A stretch of 64,000 nt of DNA from Bordetella sp. BOR01 (GTDB lineage Bacteria > Pseudomonadota > Gammaproteobacteria > Burkholderiales > Burkholderiaceae_B), in the NCBI RefSeq assembly GCF_019218885.1, contig NZ_JAHUWT010000003.1, positions 372,001 through 436,000 on the forward strand. Reading direction: 5' to 3'. Position 1 is the first letter of the stretch; each line of letters starts with the position of its first letter. Positions 51,977 through 60,446 of the stretch are shown one piece after another. The notes beneath the pieces were generated by a model. That model was not told the DNA's origin and made no database searches. It worked only from the letters and a program-made list of their open reading frames with translations. A program made the translations under genes and the position numbers.

Positions 51977-52885
51977 ATGAGCAACGAGCAGGAACACAAC
52001 GAAGAACACGCCTCGCCCATCAAGACACCCAAACAGCTGATCGTCACGATCGTGCTGTCCTTCCTGGTCCCGATCATCATCATCCTCTTGCTGGTGGACA
52101 TGGTCACCTCGGGTACCCAGGTCGGCTCGGGTTCCGATACGCTGTCCGAAGAAGCCGTGGCCCGGCGCATCGCTCCGGTGGCCGGCTTCGAACTGGTTGA
52201 CGCCAATGCGCCCAAGGTCTTCAAGACCGGCGAACAAGTCTTCCAGGCCGTCTGTACGGCCTGCCATACCGCGGGTGTGGCGGGTGCGCCCAAGATCGGC
52301 GACAAGGCCGCCTGGGCACCGTTCATCAAGACCGGGTTCGAGGCCATGCTGAACGTTGCGATCCACGGCAAGGGCGCCATGCCCGCCAAGGGCGGCAACC
52401 CTGCCCTGAGCGACTACGAGGTGGCGCGCGCGGTGGTGTACATGGCCAACGAATCCGGCGCGTCACTGGAAGAACCGGCTGCGCCGGCCCAGGAAGGCGC
52501 CGAGCCCGAAGCCGCCAAGCAGGCGGCCGCGCCTGCACCGGCGGCACCTGCACCGGCTGCCGCAGCGGCTCCTGCCGCCGCGCCCAAGGCCGAGGCCGAA
52601 GCGCCTGCGCAGGCCGAAGCCCCCAAGGCTGAAGCCGCCGTCAACCCGGCCGGCGAAAAGCTGTACAAGTCGACCTGCTTCGCCTGCCACGGCACCGGCG
52701 TCGCCGGCGCGCCCAAGTTCGGCGACAAGGCCGCCTGGGACCCGTACATCCAGACCGGCATCGACGCCATGATGAAGGTCGTCATGACGGGCAAGGGCGC
52801 CATGCCGCCCAAGGGTGGCGCCGCCAACGCGTCGGCAGAAGACCTGCGCGCCGCGGTCGAATACATGGTGCACGCGGTCAAGTAA
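51977..52885 (+). CDS. Membrane-anchored dihaem cytochrome c (cytochrome c5 type)
   Basis: A 302-residue protein from the ATG at 51977 (AGGAT upstream). Residues 20-42 form one membrane helix (QLIVTIVLSFLVPIIIILLL). Two class I haem domains follow: CTACH at 93-97 and CFACH at 234-238, each with the later methionine ligand in GKGAMP. The two domains are near copies (GVAGAPK-GDKAAW-P-I-TG repeated), joined by a 60-residue linker of Ala, Pro and Glu (about 163-222). It should shuttle electrons in the periplasm toward a terminal oxidase. Single gene ended by a strong terminator. Confidence 0.92.
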   Translation: MSNEQEHNEEHASPIKTPKQLIVTIVLSFLVPIIIILLLVDMVTSGTQVGSGSDTLSEEAVARRIAPVAGFELVDANAPKVFKTGEQVFQAVCTACHTAGVAGAPKIGDKAAWAPFIKTGFEAMLNVAIHGKGAMPAKGGNPALSDYEVARAVVYMANESGASLEEPAAPAQEGAEPEAAKQAAAPAPAAPAPAAAAAPAAAPKAEAEAPAQAEAPKAEAAVNPAGEKLYKSTCFACHGTGVAGAPKFGDKAAWDPYIQTGIDAMMKVVMTGKGAMPPKGGAANASAEDLRAAVEYMVHAVK

Positions 52886-52911
52886 GCCTGCTGGCAGGGC
52901 TGCAGCACAAC

Positions 52912-52937
52912 AATCCCCCGGCATGCCGGGGGATTTT
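52912..52937 (+). terminator. Strong rho-independent terminator of the cytochrome gene
   Basis: A perfect 24-base palindrome at 52912-52935 (arms AATCCCCCGGC...GCCGGGGGATT) is followed by TTGCATTT, 27 bases after the cytochrome stop codon. Confidence 0.85.
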
Positions 52938-53101
52938 GCATTTCGGGACACCCCGGCGCCGGGATTCGCTGTTTGAAGGGCGGGATTCCCCGCCGCTGCC
53001 GGAGGTGTGCCAGTAGAATGGATCGCCGACGATTTCCTCACCCCCGACGAGCCCCGGGGTGCAGTAGCGCGGGCCGCACCCCTGTCCACCAGGAGAAACG
53101 C

Positions 53102-53989
53102 ATGCAACGACTCACTGCCCAGGATTTTCCTCCCGAACTGCTCGAACTCTATGACGGCTACGTGCACGGCCGCCTCAGCCGGCGCGACTTCCTGGATCGC
53201 GCGGCGAAGTTCGCCGTGGGCGGCCTGACCGCCGCCGCCATCCTGGCTACGCTCAGCCCGGACTATGCGCTGGCCGAGCAAGTCCCGTTCACCGATCCCG
53301 ACATCCATGCCGAGTACATCCGCTATCCGTCGCCGAACGGCCATGGCGAAGTAAGGGGCTATCTGGTGCGCCCGGCCAAGGTGTCCGCGCCGGTACCCGG
53401 GATCGTCGTGGTGCATGAAAACCGCGGTCTCAATCCCTACATCGAAGACGTGGCCAGGCGCGTGGCCAAGGCCGGTTTCGTCGCCCTGGCGCCTGACGGG
53501 TTGAGTTCGGTGGGCGGGTATCCCGGCAATGACGACCAGGGACGGGTGCTGCAACAGCAGGTCGATCCCAAGAAGCTGATGAACGATTTCTTCGCTGCCA
53601 TCGAGTATCTGCAGGCCAGCGACCAGGCCACCGACAAGGTCGGCATTACCGGCTTCTGCTATGGCGGTGGCGTCGCCAACGCAGCGGCCGTGGCCTATCC
53701 GGAACTGGCGGCAGCCGTGCCGTTCTATGGCCGCCAGGCCAAGCCCGAAGACGTGGCGCGCATCCGCGCACCGCTGCTGCTGCACTTCGCCGAGACCGAC
53801 CCGAACGTCAACGCGACCTGGCCGGCCTACGAGGCGGCGCTCAAGAGCGCCGGCAAGACGTACGAGGCGCACATCTATCCCGGCACCAACCATGGCTTCC
53901 ATAACGATTCCACGCCGCGCTACGACGAGGCAGCCGCCAAGCTCGCGTGGGATCGAACGATCGCCTGGTTTCAGCGCTACCTGACGTAG
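53102..53989 (+). CDS. Dienelactone-hydrolase-family protein with twin-arginine-type signal
   Basis: A 295-residue alpha/beta hydrolase; the ATG at 53102 has CAGGAGA upstream. The catalytic triad is Cys186 in TGFCYGGG, Asp233 in AETDPN and His264 in GTNHGFHND, as in carboxymethylenebutenolidase. Unlike the cytoplasmic enzyme it carries an N-terminal SRRDFLDRAAKFAVGG (residues 26-41), which looks like a twin-arginine export signal with its hydrophobic stretch up to about 57. It may act on lactones in the periplasm. It converges on the GntR gene with six bases between. Confidence 0.88.
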   Translation: MQRLTAQDFPPELLELYDGYVHGRLSRRDFLDRAAKFAVGGLTAAAILATLSPDYALAEQVPFTDPDIHAEYIRYPSPNGHGEVRGYLVRPAKVSAPVPGIVVVHENRGLNPYIEDVARRVAKAGFVALAPDGLSSVGGYPGNDDQGRVLQQQVDPKKLMNDFFAAIEYLQASDQATDKVGITGFCYGGGVANAAAVAYPELAAAVPFYGRQAKPEDVARIRAPLLLHFAETDPNVNATWPAYEAALKSAGKTYEAHIYPGTNHGFHNDSTPRYDEAAAKLAWDRTIAWFQRYLT

Positions 53990-53995
53990 CGGCCG

Positions 53996-54685
53996 CTAGC
54001 CGCCCTGGGGCTTGTCGGCCCCCGGGTAGCGGGCTTCGGCGTAGGCCGCGATGATGTTGGGCAGGTTTGCCATGACATGGGTACGCTTGGCGCGCGCCGC
54101 CTCGTCGAAATGCCGCTCGGCCAGGGCGTCGATGATGCGCCGCGTGTAGCTGAGCGTCTGGCTTTCGCCCAGCTTGCGAGCCAGCACGTTATAGCGCAGG
54201 GGCTCGATGGTGTCGTTCAATTTTTGCAGCACTTCGCACAAGGGGGCGTTGCCGGTGTAGGCGGAAATCGTGCTGTAGAAGGCGCGGATATCGTGCAGGT
54301 AGCGGCGCGGGTCGGCCACGGCGCGGGCCTCGGCCAGGTCGGTGCGGCAGCGCTCGAGCTCGGCCAGCAGCGGGCGCAGGTCTTCGGCTTCGGCCAGTTG
54401 CTGGATGGCGAAGGCCTCGAGCTCGGCGCGCAGCATGTAGTGATCGCGGATTTCGCGGTCGGTGTAGAGCTTGACGCGGAAGCCCCGCCGCGGAATATGC
54501 GAGACCAGCCCGCGTACTTCGAGCAGCCGCAGGGCCTCGCGGATGGGGCCGCGGCTGGCCGCGAAACGCTTCTCGAGCTCCTGTTCCCGCAAGGGCTGGC
54601 CCGGCCGGAAAGTGCCGTCGATGATCAGCTCGCGAATCTGTTCCTGCAGAAAATACGGAATGGTTCCTGGAACCGGCGCGTTCAT
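53996..54685 (-). CDS. GntR-family regulator with FCD domain
   Basis: A 229-residue regulator from the ATG at 54685, which overlaps the stop of the amidohydrolase gene (ATGA). The winged helix is FRPGQPLREQELEKRFAASRGPIREALRLLEVRGLV; the FCD domain shows RAELEAFAIQQLAEAEDL and DIRAFYSTISAYTGN. It is last in the operon it presumably controls, and TTGT-n-n-ACAA sites in the promoter at 59399-59426 fit FCD-type operators. The effector is probably a carboxylic acid or CoA ester of the pathway. Confidence 0.9.
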   Translation of the reverse strand: MNAPVPGTIPYFLQEQIRELIIDGTFRPGQPLREQELEKRFAASRGPIREALRLLEVRGLVSHIPRRGFRVKLYTDREIRDHYMLRAELEAFAIQQLAEAEDLRPLLAELERCRTDLAEARAVADPRRYLHDIRAFYSTISAYTGNAPLCEVLQKLNDTIEPLRYNVLARKLGESQTLSYTRRIIDALAERHFDEAARAKRTHVMANLPNIIAAYAEARYPGADKPQGG

Positions 54686-55392
54686 GTATGGGTCTGGTTG
54701 GAGGCGGCTGCCGCGGGGCATTGCCGCAGGTAATCGACCACTTCGTCGGCAGCGACCACATCGGCGAACTGGCGGTCCATGTCGAACAGCGAAATCGCAT
54801 GGGACACCGCGATGCGGTCGAACACCGCCTCGGCGGGCACGATGGTGCGGTAATTATACGAAGCCGAGTCGAACACCGTGGCGCGGATGCAATTGCTGGT
54901 GGCCCCGCCCACCACGATGACGGTGTCGATGCCGCGGTCGACCAGGTACCCCAGCAGCGGCGTGCCGTGAAAGCCGCTGGGCTTTTTCTTGACGAACACC
55001 ACGTCGCCCGGCGCGGGCGACAGCTCGTCGACCAATTCAGCGCCGCGGCTGCCGGCCAGGCACCAGTGCGGGCTGTCGAGCAGGTCGCGCTTGCGGCCAT
55101 AGCCACCGATATCCGATCCGTCGGGCGCCAGTTCGAACAGCGTGAAGAAGCAAGGCACGCCGTTGGCCTGCGCGGCCTGCACGATGCGCGCAATGGCCTG
55201 TACGGCCTGGCGACCCGCATCGCCGCAGCTGGACGGCCATGATGCATCATTGCCCGCTTCGCCCACCATGTATTTCTGGGCATCGATGACCACCACCGCC
55301 GGACGCTGGCCGAAACCCATGCGGCGGCCGAAGCGGCCGCGTGCCAGTGTGGCCCGGTCGGCCTCGGAAAGATAGCTGTTCCAGATATCCAT
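54682..55392 (-). CDS. Isochorismatase-family cysteine amidohydrolase
   Basis: A 236-residue protein; the ATG at 55392 shares one base with the amidase stop (TGATG). Asp37 (AVVVIDAQK), a lysine near 135-137 (VFVKKKPSGFHG) and Cys168 (GGATSNCIRATV) make up the triad. It is a paralogue of the protein at 8564-9244, sharing the C-terminal VSHAISLFDMDRQFADV pattern of the N-carbamoylsarcosine/maleamate amidohydrolase clade. Placed after an amidase, it would remove a second amide or carbamoyl nitrogen. Confidence 0.87.
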   Translation of the reverse strand: MDIWNSYLSEADRATLARGRFGRRMGFGQRPAVVVIDAQKYMVGEAGNDASWPSSCGDAGRQAVQAIARIVQAAQANGVPCFFTLFELAPDGSDIGGYGRKRDLLDSPHWCLAGSRGAELVDELSPAPGDVVFVKKKPSGFHGTPLLGYLVDRGIDTVIVVGGATSNCIRATVFDSASYNYRTIVPAEAVFDRIAVSHAISLFDMDRQFADVVAADEVVDYLRQCPAAAASNQTHT

Positions 55393-57098
55393 CAGGATGC
55401 GTCCTTGTGCAAGAAAGGCTGGGGTGCGCGGCGGGCCGACGCCGCAATGCGCGGCCAACCGATATGTTGCGACAGGGCGTGCGCCAGCGCCAGCAGGCGC
55501 GCCTCGCCCAGCGGGCGGGCGATAAGCTGCGCGCCAACGGGCATGCCATTGGCATCCAGCCCGATGGGCATGGTCAGCACGGGCACGCCCAGATAACTGA
55601 ATGCGCGGGTCAGGCGGGTAATGGCGGCCACCACGCCGAATACCGCGCCGGGTTTTTCCATGTCGGCCTCGGTGCGCAAAGGCACGGGCAGCGGCACGGT
55701 GGGACACACCAGCACGTCGACGCCGCGCATCGGTCCGTCCAGGAAGTCCTGCAGCACCCGCGCGCGCAAGGCCAGGGCTTCCAGGTAGCGCACGGCTGGC
55801 ACGTGCAGGCCGGGCTCGGTGCGCGAGAAGACAGCCTGCGAATAAGCATCGCCGCGCGTGCGCATCCAGTTGCTGTGCAAGGTGGCGGCCTCGACCTTGG
55901 ATATGACATCACCCAGGGCGTAGCAGGGTTCGATCTGCGGCCAGGCGATGGCGGGGTCGACGTCATAGTGCCGTGCCAGCGCATCGGTGAAACCACGGAA
56001 CACGGCGTCGATGCCGGGATCGCAGGGCGGATCCAGCCGCAGCACGCCGACGCGGTGGCTGCGGGCCCAGCCGGCTTGCAGCGCGGCCGCATAGTCGGGC
56101 ACCGGCGCATTCAGACTGGATGGGTCGCGCGGGTCGTGGCCGGAAATGGCACCCAGCAGCAGCGCGCAATCGCCGGCGGTGCGCGCCAACGGCCCGATGG
56201 CATCGAGCGAGAATGCGCGCGGGAAACTGCCGGCGCGCGACACGCGGCCATATGTGGGCTTCAGGCCGAACAGGCCGTTCATGGCGGCGGGCAGGCGTAT
56301 CGAGCCGCCGGTGTCCGAGCCCAGCGAGGCATACGCGCTGCCCTGGGCCACGGCCACCGCCGAACCGCTGGACGAGCCGCCGGCGATGCGGGCCGCGTCC
56401 CAGGCATTGGCGCAATCGCCATGATGCGGATTCTGCCCGGTGGGCCCGCATACCATTTCGTTCAGGTTCAAGGCGCCCAGGTCCACGGCGCCCGCATCGC
56501 GCAGGCGTGCCAGCACAGTAGCATCTTGCGTGGCGGGCGCGGCGTCGTTCACGCGGCCGCCCACTGTCATGGTCAGGCCGGTGCGGTCGAAGCAATCTTT
56601 GTGCGCCATCGGAATGCCGTGCAACGGCCCCCGCCAGCGGCCGGCCGCCGCTTCGCGGTCGAGCTCGCGGGCTTGCGCCAGGGCGCGGTCGGCCATCAAC
56701 GCCAGGAATGCGTTATGCGTGGGCTGGGTGGCGCGCGCCCGCTGCAAGGCGGCCTCGGCCAGGGCCACGGCGGAAGTCTCGCCACGGCGCAAGCGGGCCG
56801 CGGCCTGGGCGATGCTTGCGGCCCCGCCCACGGCAGGCGGGGGCAAGGCGCCGTCTTGCGGTCCCGCCGGCAGGTTGCTGGAATCGGCGCAAGACAGCAG
56901 CAGCGCGGCGTAGTCGCCCGGCTGGTCGGCATAGCCCATGCGTGCATCGGCCACGCGACGCACGCTGTCATTCAAGCGCACGAGCTCGGCGGCGATATGG
57001 CTGGCATCGGTACGCGAGGCCACGCCGTGCAGGGCGGGCGCGGCCGCCGTTACCCACGTGCGCGCCGCCTCGATCGGCCCGGCGGTATCGTTGCTCAT
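55392..57098 (-). CDS. Amidase (amidase signature family)
   Basis: A 568-residue amidase from the ATG at 57098, overlapping the CoA-transferase stop by ATGA. The Ser-cisSer-Lys triad is visible: Lys167 in GIPMAHKDCFD, Ser242-244 in GGSSSGSAVAVA and Ser266 in GSDTGGSIRLPAA. The catalytic domain starts near residue 95; before it is an N-terminal extension of about 90 residues (AARTWVTAAAPALHGVASR, then VRRVADARMGYAD) that I cannot assign. Amidases of this size near a biuret or allophanate-like amidohydrolase often act on ureide or aryl amides. Confidence 0.9.
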   Translation of the reverse strand: MSNDTAGPIEAARTWVTAAAPALHGVASRTDASHIAAELVRLNDSVRRVADARMGYADQPGDYAALLLSCADSSNLPAGPQDGALPPPAVGGAASIAQAAARLRRGETSAVALAEAALQRARATQPTHNAFLALMADRALAQARELDREAAAGRWRGPLHGIPMAHKDCFDRTGLTMTVGGRVNDAAPATQDATVLARLRDAGAVDLGALNLNEMVCGPTGQNPHHGDCANAWDAARIAGGSSSGSAVAVAQGSAYASLGSDTGGSIRLPAAMNGLFGLKPTYGRVSRAGSFPRAFSLDAIGPLARTAGDCALLLGAISGHDPRDPSSLNAPVPDYAAALQAGWARSHRVGVLRLDPPCDPGIDAVFRGFTDALARHYDVDPAIAWPQIEPCYALGDVISKVEAATLHSNWMRTRGDAYSQAVFSRTEPGLHVPAVRYLEALALRARVLQDFLDGPMRGVDVLVCPTVPLPVPLRTEADMEKPGAVFGVVAAITRLTRAFSYLGVPVLTMPIGLDANGMPVGAQLIARPLGEARLLALAHALSQHIGWPRIAASARRAPQPFLHKDAS

Positions 57099-58300
57099 GC
57101 GATGGCTCCCCGCTCGCGCAGCGCTGCGCGCTGCCCGGCGTCGTAGCCGGCCTCGGCCAGCACATCGTCGGTATGCTGGCCGAACACCGGGGCGGGCCGC
57201 GGCGCCGGCGCATCGCCGCCCGCATCCGCCGGCTTGAAAGCGCCCGCCAGGCCGCGATAGCCGCCCGCCACCGGATGCTCGTAATGCGTGATCATGGCTT
57301 CGGCCTGCACCTGCGGATGGTCGAACATGTCTTCCACCGCGCGCGCCGCGGCGCAGGGCACGCGGTCGCCAAACAGCTCTTCCCATTGCAGGGCGGTATG
57401 CGCCTGCAGCGCGGCGCGCAGCCTGGCCACCAGGATGTCGGCATTCTGGGCGCGCTTGCGCACCGTGTCGTAGCGCGGATCGACGGCCAGGTCCTGCAAG
57501 CCGGTCATCTCGCAGAGTGCCTGCCAGAAGTGCGGCGTGTTGGCCGACAGGTAAAGGCTGCCCTCGCGCGTGGGATGCAGCCCGGTAATGCCGCCCGAGC
57601 GCATGTCGCGGTAAACGTCGCGCGGCTCGTCGTCGGCCCACACCAGGCGGGCCGACTGCATGGCCAGGGCGGCGCGCAGCAGGGAAATCGCCACGTAGCT
57701 GCCCTGCCCCGTGCGTGCGCGCTTCAGCAGCGCGGCGGTAACGCCATTCGACAGCAAGGACGCCGCGTAGTAATCGACCACCGAACCATACAGGATCTGC
57801 GGGTCGCCTGCGGGGCCCTGCATGGCGCACAGCCCCGTCATGCTCTGCAGTACCTGGTCGTAGCCCGCCTTGTTGCGATAGGGGCCGGACTCTCCGTAGC
57901 CTGTCATGGCGCAATAGACCAGTGCGGGGTTCACGGCCTTGAGGCTGTCGTAGTCGATACCCAGCCGCCCCGGCACCTCGGGGCGGAAGTTGTGCACCAG
58001 CACGTCGGCATCGGCCACCAGGCGGCGCAGCACTTCCAGCCCTTCGGGCTGCTTGAGGTCGAGCACGATGCCGCGCTTGCCGCGATTCACGCCCAGGAAG
58101 GCACGGCCCTCGGCGGCCAGCGTCGAGGGGTATTTGCGCAGGTTGTCGCCCGCGGGCGGCTCGATCTTGATGACATCGGCGCCCAGGTCGGCCAGCAAGG
58201 CGCAACCGTACGGGCCGGCGATATAGGCGCTAAGATCCAGGATCCGCATGCCGGCCAGCGGGCCGGCTGCCAGGTCTGGGGTAGCGTGGGTAAAGGGCAT
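57095..58300 (-). CDS. CaiB/BaiF-family (type III) CoA-transferase
   Basis: A 401-residue type III CoA-transferase. The ATG at 58300 (MPFTHATPDLAAGPLAGM) has CGGAGC upstream. Core motifs are MRILDLSAYIAGPYGCALLADLGADVIKIEPPAGD, VLVHNFRPEVPGRLGIDYDSL and YDQVLQSMTG, where the Asp is the nucleophile that forms the anhydride intermediate. It would attach CoA to a carboxylate, e.g. the acid freed by the amidase. It comes 20 bases after the Bug gene and before the amidase. Confidence 0.9.
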   Translation of the reverse strand: MPFTHATPDLAAGPLAGMRILDLSAYIAGPYGCALLADLGADVIKIEPPAGDNLRKYPSTLAAEGRAFLGVNRGKRGIVLDLKQPEGLEVLRRLVADADVLVHNFRPEVPGRLGIDYDSLKAVNPALVYCAMTGYGESGPYRNKAGYDQVLQSMTGLCAMQGPAGDPQILYGSVVDYYAASLLSNGVTAALLKRARTGQGSYVAISLLRAALAMQSARLVWADDEPRDVYRDMRSGGITGLHPTREGSLYLSANTPHFWQALCEMTGLQDLAVDPRYDTVRKRAQNADILVARLRAALQAHTALQWEELFGDRVPCAAARAVEDMFDHPQVQAEAMITHYEHPVAGGYRGLAGAFKPADAGGDAPAPRPAPVFGQHTDDVLAEAGYDAGQRAALRERGAIA

Positions 58301-58320
58301 GCGTTTGCTCCGGTATCGAT

Positions 58321-59301
58321 TCAAGGCTGGATGCCGAGTTCCTTGGCCGTGCGGGTCCACAGATCGGCATCGTGCAACAGCGAGGCCTGCATCGCGTCGG
58401 GCGACGACGGCGTGGCCTGCGCACCCGACTGCTTCAGAAATTCAGCGAATTTGGGTTCGGCCACGACCTCGCCAATGGCCTGGTTGAAGCGCTTGATGAC
58501 GGCGCCATCGGTGCCGGCCGGCGCAAACACGCCCCACCACACTTCCACGGTGTAATCCAGGCCTGCTTCGCGCACCGTCGGGATATCGGGATAGGCCGGA
58601 TCGCGCTGAGCGGTGGTGAAGGCCAGCTTGGGCAGTTGGTCCGAGGCCGACCCGCGGATAGCGGCCACCGTCGTGATGATCAGGTCCAGGCGGCCGGCCT
58701 GCAGGTCGAGCTGCGCGGGGGCAATACCGTTGTAACCCACTTGCTGGACATCGATGCCCGCCGCTTTCTTGAACAGTTCGGTAGCCATTTGCGTGCTGTC
58801 GCCCAGGCCGGCGCTGCCGTAGTTCAGCTCGCCCGGCTTGGACTTGGCCAGCGCCACGAGTTCGGGCACGGTCTTGGCCGGCAGGTCGTGGCGCGTGATG
58901 ATGACGAACGGTGCCGTGGCCACGCGCGACACGCCGGCAAAGGCCTTGGTGACGTCGTAAGGGGTTTTCTGCACGGCCGCGCTGGTGGCGATCGAGCCGG
59001 ACGTGAACAGGAAGGTGTAGCCATCGGGGGTGGAAGTGGCCACGGCATTGGCGCCGATCACGCCCCCTGCCCCGGCCCGGTTTTCCACCACCACGGTCTG
59101 GCCGAGCTTGTCGGTCAGCGACTGGGCCAATTGGCGAGCGATGACGTCGTTGCTGCCGCCCGGCGCAAAAGGCACCACCAGGCGGACAGGCCGCGTCGGC
59201 CATTCCGGCTGGGCGGCCTGGGCGGCGGACTGGACGGCCAGCAACCCGCTGGCCAGGGAAAGCATCGCAAGGAGTTTCAAGGTACGGCTGCTGCTGTGCA
59301 T
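58321..59301 (-). CDS. Tripartite tricarboxylate transporter receptor (Bug family)
   Basis: A 326-residue receptor, first gene of the leftward operon. The ATG at 59301 has GGAGTGG upstream; a GTG at 59310 overlaps that site. Signal peptide (ending VQSAAQA), then EWPTRPVRLVVPFAPGGSNDVIARQLAQ, GANAVATSTPDGYTFLFTS, and VGYNGIAPAQLDLQAGRLDLIIT where most Bugs have VPYKG. The changed second loop could mean an uncharged or amide ligand. It reads away from the nested palindrome at 59399-59426. Confidence 0.93.
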   Translation of the reverse strand: MHSSSRTLKLLAMLSLASGLLAVQSAAQAAQPEWPTRPVRLVVPFAPGGSNDVIARQLAQSLTDKLGQTVVVENRAGAGGVIGANAVATSTPDGYTFLFTSGSIATSAAVQKTPYDVTKAFAGVSRVATAPFVIITRHDLPAKTVPELVALAKSKPGELNYGSAGLGDSTQMATELFKKAAGIDVQQVGYNGIAPAQLDLQAGRLDLIITTVAAIRGSASDQLPKLAFTTAQRDPAYPDIPTVREAGLDYTVEVWWGVFAPAGTDGAVIKRFNQAIGEVVAEPKFAEFLKQSGAQATPSSPDAMQASLLHDADLWTRTAKELGIQP

Positions 59302-59385
59302 GGAAGCCACTCCGGATAGATGTTAGGGATCAGGCGGCCCTGCCTGGGCACGGCCTGCGCCAGCTCTGTGCGGCCGGCAAGATCG

Positions 59386-59414
59386 ACTCTACGCGGATTT
59401 TTGTAAATTGTCTA
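59386..59414 (-). promoter_or_regulatory. Candidate promoter of the Bug-CaiB-amidase operon
   Basis: On the minus strand TAGACA (59414-59409) and TAGAGT (59391-59386) are exactly 17 bases apart. The -35 box is the centre of the palindrome at 59399-59426. Confidence 0.5.
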
Positions 59415-59426
59415 CAAATTACAAAA
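59399..59426. promoter_or_regulatory. Nested palindrome, candidate GntR (FCD) operator
   Basis: TTGTCTACAA (59408-59417) has arms TTGT and ACAA. Around the same centre (59412.5) is a second pair, TTGTAA (59401-59406) with TTACAA (59419-59424), extended by TT and AA to 59399-59426. In all 24 of 28 positions are symmetric. TTGT-n-n-ACAA is a known FCD-type operator form. It covers the -35 boxes of both divergent promoters. Confidence 0.6.
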
Positions 59427-59438
59427 TCGGGCTATACT
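59411..59438 (+). promoter_or_regulatory. Candidate promoter of the CitE-like gene
   Basis: TCTACA (59411-59416) and TATACT (59433-59438) are 16 bases apart, with the -10 matching five of six positions. Start would be near 59445, close to the ATG at 59463, with CCAGGAG between as ribosome site. Confidence 0.5.
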
Positions 59439-59462
59439 TCCCGGCACTAACCAGGAGATGTC

Positions 59463-60320
59463 ATGCGTAGCAAGCTTTTCGTACCCGGTTCGCGCCCCGA
59501 ATTGTTCGCCAAGGCGGCGGCCAGCCAGGCCGATGCCCTGTCTTTCGATCTGGAAGATGCGGTGGATCCGGCCCGCAAAGACGAGGCGCGCAGCCAGCTG
59601 GGCCGCTTCCTGGCCACACCCGGCGAACATGGCAAGACGGTGGTGGTGCGCGTCAATGCCATCGACACCCCGCACTTCCAGGCAGACGTCGAAGCCGTGC
59701 TGCAGCCCGGCCTGCACATTCTCAACCTGCCCAAAGTGGAAAGCCCCGACGACATCCACCAGGTGGCGCAACTGCTGGACCGCCTGGAACGCGAACGCGG
59801 CCGGCAACAGCCGGTGGGCATCCTGGCCAACATCGAATCGCCCGTCGGCTTGCGGCGGGCAACGGCCATCGCGGCCGCGCATCCGCGTGTCATGGGCTTG
59901 CAGATCGGCTTTGGCGATCTGTTGGCGCCGCTGGGCATCCGCCAGCGCCACCCTGTCGCGCTGGACCAGACACGCTGGGCAGTGCGCCTGGCAGCCGCCG
60001 AAGCCGGCATTGCCGCCTACGATGGCGCCTTCGTCGACATCGGCGACCCCGACGGCTACGTAGAAGATGCGCGCGCTGCCCTGGCCCTGGGCTTCAGCGG
60101 GAAAAGCTGCATCCACCCCTCGCAAGTGCCGCTGGCCAACCAGGTGTTCCGCCCCAGCGACGAAGAACTGGCGCATGCCGTGCGGGTCGAGCGCGCGGCC
60201 GACGAGGCCGCGGCGCAGGGCGTGGGCGCCTTCGTGGTCGATGGCAAGCTGGTGGACGGCCCGTTCATCGTGCGGGCGCGCCAGGTGGCGGAACTGGGCC
60301 GCCGCCTGGGTTTGATCTGA
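59463..60320 (+). CDS. HpcH/HpaI-superfamily acyl-CoA lyase, CitE-like
   Basis: A 285-residue TIM barrel of the citrate lyase beta/malyl-CoA lyase branch. It opens MRSKLFVPGSRPELFAKAAASQADALSFDLEDAVDPARKDEAR, where Asp-Leu-Glu-Asp holds magnesium, and has VVVRVNAIDT with the catalytic Arg, LANIESPVGLRRA with the second metal Glu, and GFSGKSCIHPSQV. The C-terminal region is shorter than in malyl-CoA lyases. It is divergent from the CaiB-amidase operon and shares its operator, so it may split the CoA ester formed by the CaiB enzyme. Confidence 0.88.
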   Translation: MRSKLFVPGSRPELFAKAAASQADALSFDLEDAVDPARKDEARSQLGRFLATPGEHGKTVVVRVNAIDTPHFQADVEAVLQPGLHILNLPKVESPDDIHQVAQLLDRLERERGRQQPVGILANIESPVGLRRATAIAAAHPRVMGLQIGFGDLLAPLGIRQRHPVALDQTRWAVRLAAAEAGIAAYDGAFVDIGDPDGYVEDARAALALGFSGKSCIHPSQVPLANQVFRPSDEELAHAVRVERAADEAAAQGVGAFVVDGKLVDGPFIVRARQVAELGRRLGLI

Positions 60321-60446
60321 TCGGTTCGCCGCCGCGCCTCTGGCATATCAGGCATGGCGATTACGCCGCGGATTTGATATTTTTCGCCTCGGCGGCGGCT
60401 CGGTATCATCATCGGCAAGCCGGTATCCCTGCGCCGGCCTGCCGGG

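Noticed and set aside
52520-52645. Alanine-proline repeats in the cytochrome gene as a possible mobile or simple-repeat element
   Set aside because: They are in frame, link two haem domains and are normal flexible linkers.
55392-58205. A 937-codon open frame that could suggest a CoA-transferase-amidase fusion
   Set aside because: The upstream part is out-of-frame CaiB sequence; amidase starts at 57098 with an ATGA overlap.
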